Shown one piece after another: positions 6,607 to 12,272 of a stretch of 19,103 nt of DNA. The stretch comes from an uncultured Lachnospiraceae bacterium (GTDB lineage Bacteria; Bacillota; Clostridia; Lachnospirales; Lachnospiraceae): contig CAJUJP010000060.1 of the NCBI GenBank assembly GCA_910586615.1, positions 1 through 19,103 on the forward strand, given 5' to 3'. The translations under genes were made by a program, and so were the position numbers. Position 1 is the first letter of the stretch. Every line of letters begins with the position of its first letter. The notes beneath the pieces were generated by a model. The model was given only the letters and a program-made list of their open reading frames with translations, did not search any database and was not told where the DNA came from.

Positions 6607-7572
6607 ATGGATTATGTAGTTTTGGATTTAGAATGGAATCAAAGCAGTACCGGAGAGGAGGAAGTCAGTAAGATTCTTCCCTTTGAAATTGTTGAGATTG
6701 GCGCCATCAAACTGAACAGTGCGAGGAAGATGATAGATGAATTCAGTGAACTTGTAAAACCGCAGGTATATCATGAGATGCATCACATTACAAGAAAACT
6801 GATTCACCTGCAGATGGACCAGCTGGAACAGGGGCATCCCTTTGTGGAAGTGATGGAGCAGTTTCGAAGCTGGTGTGGTAAAGATTATATTTTCTGTACA
6901 TGGGGTCCTCTTGATCTGACGGAATTACAGCGCAATATCAGGTATTACGGACTGGATCCGCTTGGGGATGGACCGATCAGATTTCTGGATGTGCAGAAGC
7001 TGTTCAGTATAGCTTACGAAGATAAGAAGACAAGACGGGCGCTGGAATATGCCATTGATTATCTGTCGATCGAGAAAGATATTCCTTTTCACAGGGCATT
7101 CAGTGATGCCTATTATACAGCTAAAGTTCTGTCCTGTCTGGATGAAAATATTTTATCCAACTACTCCTTTGATGTATTTCATCTTCCAAAAGATAAGAAT
7201 TCTGAAATACATGTGATATTTGATAACTATGCAAAATATATTTCGAGAGGCTTTGAGGATAAAGCACAGGCTCTTGCAGATAAGACGGTGATCAGTACGA
7301 AATGTTATCTCTGCAGGAAAGCGCTGCGCAAAAAAATCCGCTGGTTTACACCCAACGGAAAACATTATTACAGTGTAGCCTGTTGTGATAAACATGGCTG
7401 TATGAAGTCCAAGATACGTATCCGAAAGTCGGAGGACGGACTGGTCTATGTTGTAAAAACTCAAAAATTTATCACGGAAGCAGAGATGGAAGCTATCCGT
7501 GATAAACAGGAAAAGTCCAGACAGCAAAGAAAGGACAGACATGCTGTCAGAAATCAAAATCATCAAAGTTAG
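6607..7572 (+). CDS. DEDDh 3'-5' exonuclease with C-terminal cysteine cluster
   Basis: 321-aa member of the RNase T/DnaQ exonuclease superfamily. The N-terminal domain (about 1-180) carries all acidic and histidine ligands: D7 and E9 in VVLDLEW, D103 in WGPLDLTEL, and H162 and D167 in FHRAFSDAYY, which makes it the DEDDh subtype, so a two-metal 3'-5' exonuclease on DNA or RNA is expected. The C-terminal part (about 230-270) has C233-x2-C236 and C259, C260, C265 around KHYYSV, perhaps a zinc site, then a basic tail. The frame is open upstream to 6481, but this lies inside the palindromic element; ATG 6607 with GGAGAG at 6593-6598 gives the conserved start MDYVVLDLEWNQ. Its last 26 bp overlap the convergent carboxypeptidase gene. 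The substrate is unknown. Confidence 0.88.
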   Translation: MDYVVLDLEWNQSSTGEEEVSKILPFEIVEIGAIKLNSARKMIDEFSELVKPQVYHEMHHITRKLIHLQMDQLEQGHPFVEVMEQFRSWCGKDYIFCTWGPLDLTELQRNIRYYGLDPLGDGPIRFLDVQKLFSIAYEDKKTRRALEYAIDYLSIEKDIPFHRAFSDAYYTAKVLSCLDENILSNYSFDVFHLPKDKNSEIHVIFDNYAKYISRGFEDKAQALADKTVISTKCYLCRKALRKKIRWFTPNGKHYYSVACCDKHGCMKSKIRIRKSEDGLVYVVKTQKFITEAEMEAIRDKQEKSRQQRKDRHAVRNQNHQS

Positions 7573-9115
7573 AACGGATCCGGTCTCTTCTGATCTGTTT
7601 TCTCCGAATCCGGTTCTTTCTCCGTTTTGCATTTCTGTTATTCAGAATCAGTGCACGAAGAATAAACAATGTAATTGCCGCTGCGGCAGTCAGAAGAACA
7701 TACAGCAGAACCTTTTTCACGTTGATAAAGATCGTGGTTGCGTGAGCGGGTTCTGTTTCTTTTTCCGGATCATCCTTTTCAACGTTTATATCAGTGCTTT
7801 CAATATTTGTATCAAAATCATAGGAAGAAGAACTATCCGCCGCCAGATTCAGATAAGCCGTGCCGACATAAGTATCATGATAGGAATATCTGATCTGTGC
7901 GATCCGGCTTTCATCGGATATACTGTAATCGATGGTGGAATCCAGATCGCTGAAAACAATGGTATTGGGAATGATCACATAACTGTTGTTATCAATGGAC
8001 AGGATCGGTTTGGAACTGCCAAAGATATCATTTCCGGTCTGCAGAAAGCCGGAAGGTTCTATTTGATATTTGTCCTCATTTTCGGCAATGTTCATCACCT
8101 GAAAATTGTTAAATCCATAGTCAAATAATTCTATCGTATCTGTAAACTGTCTGGGAGATTCTTCCTTAAATACGACACATACAAGTTTCATACCGTTTCG
8201 TTCCGCACAGCTTACCAGAGTCTGTCTGGCCTGGTCAGTATATCCGGTTTTACCGCCTACGATACCCTCATAAGGGATTTCGCCGTTGACCAGTCTGTGT
8301 TTGTTGTTTTTGTAAAAGTCGTCAGGCTGTGTGGCAGTGGCTTCAAAATGATAACGGGGTATATTACTGATTTTACAAAGCATTTCATTTTGAAAAAAAC
8401 GGTTGGAAACCAGCGCAAGATCATAGGCCGAAGTATAATGGTTTTCATCATGAAGTCCGTTGGTGTTCATAAAGTGGCTGTCGGTACAGCCAAGTTCCGC
8501 CGAATATTCGTTCATGTCGGAAATAAACTGATCGATGGATCCTGAAATATATTCTCCCACTGCGTTTGCCACTTCATTGGCAGAAGCTACCATAATACCG
8601 TAAAGGCATTGTTCCATTGTAATTGATTCGCCTTCGTCCATGCCCATATTAGAACCGTCTGCGGGTACGGTAAAAACCGCCTCATGGGAAAAGGGCACCA
8701 TATCGTCAAGATTTCCACGCTCCATAGCCATCAGGCAGGTAAGCAGTTTGGTGGTGCTGGCAGGATACATCTTTTTATGGATATCTTTTGCATAAAGAAT
8801 CACACCGGTATTTGCCTCCATCAAAATAGCCGATTCTGCACTGATGGCAGGACCGGTGGGCCAGTTATCTATATCATTGGATTGAACAGGAAGTAATTTA
8901 CGTGCATCCGCATCTGCTTCCAGTTCTTCTGTCGTTGCATGGGCTGTCAGAGTGTTGTGAAAAAAACTGCAGCTTAAAACAATCAGAGTAAGAAGAAAGC
9001 AAAAAATTTTTTGTCCGTTTTTTTTATGAAAGAGCAAATTACCCCAATTATTTGCGTTCGCAGAGTGAATCTCGTAAACGAATCTGCTCGTTTTTTTATA
9101 TAAAGATAAAAACAT
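7547..9115 (-). CDS. D-alanyl-D-alanine carboxypeptidase (peptidase S11)
   Basis: 522-aa penicillin-binding-protein-like serine carboxypeptidase that trims the terminal D-Ala from peptidoglycan stem peptides outside the membrane. Catalytic motifs are S120-T-T-K123, S178-A-N180 and K289-T-G291 within VGGKTGYTDQ. An S11 core (about 85-330) is followed by a beta-rich region in the place of the PBP5 C-terminal domain, then a membrane anchor at about 480-503 and a very basic tail. Export signal KKNGQKIFCFLLTLIVLSCS lies at 31-50, unusually far from the N-terminus. The ATG at 9115 has AGAAAGG 10 nt upstream; a TTG at codon 27 would give a normal signal peptide but is only 4 nt from a GGGG. A TTGACA (9149-9154, minus) lacks a well-spaced -10. 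Confidence 0.93.
   Translation of the reverse strand: MFLSLYKKTSRFVYEIHSANANNWGNLLFHKKNGQKIFCFLLTLIVLSCSFFHNTLTAHATTEELEADADARKLLPVQSNDIDNWPTGPAISAESAILMEANTGVILYAKDIHKKMYPASTTKLLTCLMAMERGNLDDMVPFSHEAVFTVPADGSNMGMDEGESITMEQCLYGIMVASANEVANAVGEYISGSIDQFISDMNEYSAELGCTDSHFMNTNGLHDENHYTSAYDLALVSNRFFQNEMLCKISNIPRYHFEATATQPDDFYKNNKHRLVNGEIPYEGIVGGKTGYTDQARQTLVSCAERNGMKLVCVVFKEESPRQFTDTIELFDYGFNNFQVMNIAENEDKYQIEPSGFLQTGNDIFGSSKPILSIDNNSYVIIPNTIVFSDLDSTIDYSISDESRIAQIRYSYHDTYVGTAYLNLAADSSSSYDFDTNIESTDINVEKDDPEKETEPAHATTIFINVKKVLLYVLLTAAAAITLFILRALILNNRNAKRRKNRIRRKQIRRDRIRSNFDDFDF
9048..9072. repeat. Repeat copy A, shared with 12206-12230
   Basis: This 25-bp segment, containing GTTCGC and GAATCT, matches 12206-12230 at 20 of 25 positions, and both copies are followed closely by CGTAAA. 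Here it falls inside the first codons of the carboxypeptidase gene, in the odd N-terminal extension before the signal peptide. The other copy is in the leader of the glycosidase gene. This suggests a degenerate dispersed repeat. Confidence 0.45.
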
Positions 9116-9345
9116 CTTTGTCAGACCTTTCTATAATAGAGAAGTATATGTCAAAAGCCGTATTTTATGACGGGCTGAATTACGCTAAAGACGACACGTT
9201 AAACTATCATTTACCATCATACACTATTTTGATCAAAAACTGTAGCAATTTCACAAAAAATACAAATGTATATCCCGGTGACTTATGAATGGATGACGGA
9301 ACTGTTATAAATATGGAACTCATTCTGTTCGTAAAGGAAAAAGCA

Positions 9346-9354
9346 TGGTACAAT
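9346..9354 (+). promoter_or_regulatory. Probable trmB promoter (extended -10)
   Basis: TACAAT at 9349-9354 is preceded by TG at 9346-9347, the TGn extended -10 form; no good -35 is visible 17 bp upstream. Transcription would start near 9361, about 43 nt before the trmB ATG. The 288-bp gap 9116-9403 between the divergent carboxypeptidase and trmB genes otherwise shows no gene. Confidence 0.45.
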
Positions 9355-9403
9355 AAGGAAAAAGAAACAAGGGAACGAATAAAACCGAAAGGATACAATA
9401 TAA

Positions 9404-10042
9404 ATGAGGCTGAGAAATATAACCGGCTCGAGAGAGATGATTGCCGCCAGTGATTATGTGATTCATGAACCGCAGGAGCATAAAGGAAAATGGAATGAAA
9501 TTTTCGGCAACAATCATCCGGTCCGTATAGAGATCGGCATGGGAAAAGGAAGATTTATTATGGATCTTGCAAAAATGAATCCTGACGTTAATTATATCGG
9601 GATTGAAAAATATTCCAGCGTGCTTTTGCGGGGACTTCAGAAAATGGAGACAGATCCGCTGCCGAATCTCTATTTTATTCGTATGGAGGCAGAAGAAATC
9701 ACGGAAGTGTTCGGACGGGAAGAAGTGGACAGGATCTATCTGAATTTTTCCGATCCCTGGCCGAAAGACAGGCACGCAAAAAGAAGACTGCCGTCCCGTG
9801 AATTTTTGCATCGATATGATGAGATACTAGTAAAGAACGGGGTGATCGAATTTAAGACGGACAACCATGATCTGTTTCAGTTTGCGCTGGAAGAACTGGA
9901 ACCGGCAGGCTGGAGGCTGGATCAGATGACAGAAGACCTGCATCATAATGAAGATATGATGCGAGGAAATGTGATGACGGAGTATGAGGAGAAATTCTCA
10001 TCAATGGGGAACCCGATTTATAAGTATGTGATCTCAAGATAA
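9404..10042 (+). CDS. trmB: tRNA (guanine-N7-)-methyltransferase
   Basis: 212 aa, standard TrmB length. It uses S-adenosylmethionine to form m7G at position 46 in the variable loop of tRNAs in the cytoplasm. The SAM-binding loop is EIGMGKGRF (43-51). The family-specific NFSDPWPKDRHAKRRLP spans 114-130, and FKTDN (150-154) and TEYEEKF (192-198) complete the substrate-binding signature. The start ATG 9404 has AAAGGA about 10 nt upstream. It is followed by a 154-nt gap before trxA. AGCATTG (10045-10051) and CAATGCT (10072-10078) form a possible weak hairpin just after the stop, but without a T-run. Confidence 0.97.
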   Translation: MRLRNITGSREMIAASDYVIHEPQEHKGKWNEIFGNNHPVRIEIGMGKGRFIMDLAKMNPDVNYIGIEKYSSVLLRGLQKMETDPLPNLYFIRMEAEEITEVFGREEVDRIYLNFSDPWPKDRHAKRRLPSREFLHRYDEILVKNGVIEFKTDNHDLFQFALEELEPAGWRLDQMTEDLHHNEDMMRGNVMTEYEEKFSSMGNPIYKYVISR

Positions 10043-10092
10043 AAAGCATTGTCCGGCAGCTTGAAAAAAGGCAATGCTGCAAACCGGTTTTA

Positions 10093-10101
10093 TGTTATGA
10101 T
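10093..10101 (+). promoter_or_regulatory. Candidate trxA promoter (-10 only)
   Basis: TATGAT at 10096-10101 with TG at 10093-10094 gives an extended -10. No convincing -35 was found. It would leave a leader of nearly 90 nt before trxA. Confidence 0.35.
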
Positions 10102-10196
10102 GTAAGCGGAAGTATTTATTGCATACGGGAAACAATGTAACAAGTTATAACACTAAAATATAGATTTACTGTACAGGAAAGGAGAAAAGTAAGACT

Positions 10197-10514
10197 ATGG
10201 AACACAAATTTACAACAGCAAATTTTGAAAAAGAGGTACTTCAGGCGGAGACACCGGTATTTGTGGATTTTTATGCGGACTGGTGCGGACCGTGCAAGAT
10301 GATGGCGCCTGTGGTGGCACAGCTTGCCGAGGAGTATGATGGCAGAATCAAGGTGGGAAAATGCAATATTGATGAAGAAGACGGACTTGCAAGAATGTAT
10401 CGCGTTATGTCCATTCCCACTATGAAGATTTTCGTAAAGGGAGAAGTGGTGGCAACCATCGTAGGAGCTGTTCCCAAGGAAGAACTGGATGCAGAATTGA
10501 AGAAAGTATTATAA
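10197..10514 (+). CDS. trxA: Thioredoxin
   Basis: 105-aa single-domain thioredoxin, the usual length for TrxA. The active site W29-C-G-P-C33 is intact and the cis-proline lies in MSIPTMKIF near residue 75. It reduces disulfides in cytosolic proteins such as ribonucleotide reductase and peroxiredoxins, and is itself reduced by thioredoxin reductase, which is not in this window. There is no signal peptide. The ribosome binding site AAAGGAG (10178-10184) lies 12 nt before ATG. It probably has its own promoter and ends in a strong terminator, so it is likely monocistronic. Confidence 0.97.
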   Translation: MEHKFTTANFEKEVLQAETPVFVDFYADWCGPCKMMAPVVAQLAEEYDGRIKVGKCNIDEEDGLARMYRVMSIPTMKIFVKGEVVATIVGAVPKEELDAELKKVL

Positions 10515-10532
10515 GTTTGTATAAAATCCATG

Positions 10533-10579
10533 AAAAATGCAGCGGAGAGATCTGAATCTGATCCATTCGCTGCATTTTT
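10533..10579. terminator. Bidirectional rho-independent terminator (trxA / antiporter)
   Basis: AAAAATGCAGCG (10533-10544) and CGCTGCATTTTT (10568-10579) form a perfect 12-bp stem with a T-run on the right for the plus strand and on the left for the minus strand. It lies between the stops of trxA (10514) and the convergent antiporter (10621), so it can serve both. Confidence 0.93.
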
Positions 10580-10620
10580 ATAATTCAATATTAATATATG
10601 CAGGTTGTATATCACAAACC

Positions 10621-11808
10621 TTAAGCCGCCGCTTCTTTTGTATTTTCTTTGCTGTAAAGCAGTTTTAATAAAATGGGCGTGGCAATAGAGGACACAAGGA
10701 TCAGCAGAATCACAGCCGTAAAATAGTCTGCTGTCAGAAGTCCGGCCGCAAGACCTTTCTGGGCTACGATCAATGCCACTTCCCCGCGGGTCATCATACC
10801 CACACCGATTTTTAAGGAATCAGAAACATTGTATCTGCACAGTTTACTGATCAGGCCGCAGCCAATGATTTTGGCACCCAGAGCCACAATAACGAAACAG
10901 ATGCAGAAAGCAAATAGTTTGCCGTTCATTGCATCAAAAGATGTTTTAAGACCGATGCTTGTAAAGAAGATCGGGCCGAAGAACATGTAGGAACTGACAT
11001 CAATCTTACGCTCTATGTATTCGTTGTCACTCAAACTGCAGAGCACCACGCCTGCTATGTATGCACCCGTGATATCCGCGATGCCGAAATATTTCTCTGC
11101 GATATAAGACAATGCGAAGCAGAATGCCAGGCTGACAATAGGAATACGCCTTGTATGGGGATACCGTTTATCCAGACCGGCAAATATTTTATATACGACA
11201 AAGCCGCCGACAATTGCCACCACAAAAAATGCGACAGTTTTTAAAACGACCATTCCGGGATTGGAGTCCGGACTCTTAAAGCCGATCACAAAAGTCAATA
11301 CAATGATACCGATCACATCGTCGATAATCGCCGCGCTGACGATTGTGGTGCCTACTTTGGTTTTGATCTTGCCCAGTTCCTGCAGAGAAGCCACTGTGAT
11401 GCTGACGCTGGTTGCAGTCATGATCGTGCCGATGAAGACTGCACGGTAAAAATTCTCACTTCCCCAGGGAGCTATTCCATAAAAGGCCATATAGAGCAGT
11501 GCGCCGAATACCAGAGGGACAAAAACGCCTGCACAGGCAATCAGAAAAGCTATGGGTCCGGTTTTGATCAGTTCTTTCAGGTCGGATTCCAGCCCGACTT
11601 CAAACATAAGTATGATAACGCCGATCTCTGCCAGCAGAGTAATGAATTCGGTATGGCCGATCCAGTTTAACAGACAGGGTCCAACGATCAGTCCGGCGAG
11701 AATCTGGCCGACGACCTGCGGCGCTTTGCATTTTCTTGCAACAATCCCGAAAAATTTAGCGAAAAGCAGGATGATTGCAAGATCTTTTAACACTTCATAT
11801 GATTCCAT
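10621..11808 (-). CDS. CPA2-family cation:proton antiporter (NapA/KefB-like)
   Basis: 395-aa integral membrane protein with about 12 hydrophobic segments. It exchanges Na+ or K+ for H+ across the cytoplasmic membrane. Hallmarks are VGQILAGLIVGP (33-44), LMFEVGLE (67-74), TATSVSITVA (131-140) and the ion-binding pair in AAIIDDVIGI (D163-D164), the DD type associated with electrogenic Na+/H+ exchange. A conserved GPIFFTSIGLK and TRGEVALIVAQKGL follow near the C-terminus. There is no RCK/TrkA_N nucleotide-binding domain, so it is shorter than KefB/KefC. GGAGG sits 5 nt upstream of the ATG at 11808. The ion specificity cannot be read from sequence alone. Confidence 0.92.
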   Translation of the reverse strand: MESYEVLKDLAIILLFAKFFGIVARKCKAPQVVGQILAGLIVGPCLLNWIGHTEFITLLAEIGVIILMFEVGLESDLKELIKTGPIAFLIACAGVFVPLVFGALLYMAFYGIAPWGSENFYRAVFIGTIMTATSVSITVASLQELGKIKTKVGTTIVSAAIIDDVIGIIVLTFVIGFKSPDSNPGMVVLKTVAFFVVAIVGGFVVYKIFAGLDKRYPHTRRIPIVSLAFCFALSYIAEKYFGIADITGAYIAGVVLCSLSDNEYIERKIDVSSYMFFGPIFFTSIGLKTSFDAMNGKLFAFCICFVIVALGAKIIGCGLISKLCRYNVSDSLKIGVGMMTRGEVALIVAQKGLAAGLLTADYFTAVILLILVSSIATPILLKLLYSKENTKEAAA

Positions 11809-11849
11809 AATATCCTCCGTTCCGGGATGACTCCCTCACACTCATTTCT

Positions 11850-11878
11850 GTTATAATCGTAAAATAAAAAGCTGTCAA
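11850..11878 (-). promoter_or_regulatory. Sigma-A promoter of the antiporter gene
   Basis: Read on the minus strand, TTGACA (11878-11873) and TATAAC (11855-11850) are separated by 17 bp. This is a near-perfect sigma-70/sigma-A promoter. Transcription would start near 11843, about 35 nt before the ATG. Confidence 0.85.
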
Positions 11879-11900
11879 CGGGTAACCGCAAAAAATGCGT

Positions 11901-11929
11901 AAAAAACCGGAGACAATTTATGTCTCCGG
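11901..11929 (-). terminator. Terminator of tRNA-Pro
   Basis: On the minus strand CCGGAGACA (11929-11921) pairs with TGTCTCCGG (11915-11907) over 9 bp with a 5-nt loop, followed by six Ts (11906-11901). It lies 7 nt after the tRNA and just upstream of the antiporter promoter. Confidence 0.95.
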
Positions 11930-11935
11930 CAGCAG

Positions 11936-12009
11936 TCGAAGCGACAGGATTTGAACCTGCGACCTCTGCGTCCCGAACGCAGCGCTCTACCAAACTGAGC
12001 CACGCTTCG
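11936..12009 (-). tRNA. tRNA-Pro (anticodon CGG)
   Basis: 74-nt cloverleaf on the minus strand. The acceptor stem CGAAGCG/CGCTTCG is perfect, the D arm is GCTC/GAGC, and the anticodon stem CTGCG/CGCAG encloses loop TTCGGGA with anticodon CGG (reads CCG). The T arm is GCAGG-TTCAAAT-CCTGT. The discriminator base is A and no CCA is encoded. It is a stand-alone unit with its own promoter and terminator. Confidence 0.96.
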
Positions 12010-12026
12010 ATTTGTGAACAATTAAG

Positions 12027-12056
12027 ATAATACAACATTTAGGGGGTAGTTGTCAA
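12027..12056 (-). promoter_or_regulatory. Promoter of tRNA-Pro
   Basis: On the minus strand TTGACA (12056-12051) and TATTAT (12032-12027) are separated by 18 bp. The predicted start is about 10 nt before the tRNA 5' end. Confidence 0.85.
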
Positions 12057-12083
12057 TGATTCTTGAAAGAAATTATTTACCGC

Positions 12084-12128
12084 CAGAAATACAGTAAAAA
12101 TTAAGCTTGAAATTTCTGAATTTTACTG
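12084..12128 (+). repeat. Two interleaved inverted repeats
   Basis: CAGAAAT (12084-12090) is complementary to ATTTCTG (12112-12118), and CAGTAAAAATT (12092-12102) to AATTTTACTG (12119-12128) with one bulged A. The order A-B-A'-B' means the two stems cannot both form as simple nested hairpins. It lies upstream of the predicted glycosidase promoter, so a DNA-level role (operator) is more plausible than an RNA switch. The AT-rich context makes chance pairing possible. Confidence 0.35.
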
Positions 12129-12138
12129 AAAAATATGA

Positions 12139-12167
12139 TTGTGTCCGAGCCCGTTTCCCGATATACT
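12139..12167 (+). promoter_or_regulatory. Candidate promoter of the GH3 gene
   Basis: TTGTGT (12139-12144) and TATACT (12162-12167) are separated by 17 bp. The -10 is good and the -35 is half consensus. The leader would be about 100 nt and include the repeat copy at 12206-12230. Confidence 0.4.
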
Positions 12168-12205
12168 GTAACTGATACTTTTATTGGTATAGGAAATTTC
12201 TCCGC

Positions 12206-12230
12206 TTATTCGAGTTCGCGAAGGGAATCT
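12206..12230. repeat. Repeat copy B, shared with 9048-9072
   Basis: This 25-bp segment matches 9048-9072 at 20 of 25 positions. It lies in the untranslated leader about 45 bp upstream of the GH3 start codon. The pair may be remnants of a dispersed repeat. Confidence 0.45.
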
Positions 12231-12272
12231 ATTCCGTAAAACATAATGAACATCGGAAAGGAATAATGGTTT

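Noticed and set aside
6387..6608. A 73-codon minus-strand frame and the upstream extension of the exonuclease frame (6481-6606)
   Set aside because: Both are products of the palindromic repeat element; the exonuclease has a good start at 6607. Similar small hypothetical proteins in databases may be annotation artefacts of the same repeat.
7713..7728. parS-like sequence TTTTTCACGTTGATAA
   Set aside because: About 11 of 16 positions match the parS consensus and the right half is lost; it is also inside a coding region.
7499..8128. A 209-codon plus-strand open frame covering the exonuclease end and the carboxypeptidase gene
   Set aside because: Antisense to the carboxypeptidase, no ribosome binding site or family signature.
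10045..10078. Hairpin AGCATTG/CAATGCT after trmB as terminator
   Set aside because: The stem is short with a long loop and no T-run follows; at best a weak terminator, so not listed as one.
11787..12038. A short minus-strand open frame spanning tRNA-Pro
   Set aside because: It reads through a clear tRNA gene and its terminator.
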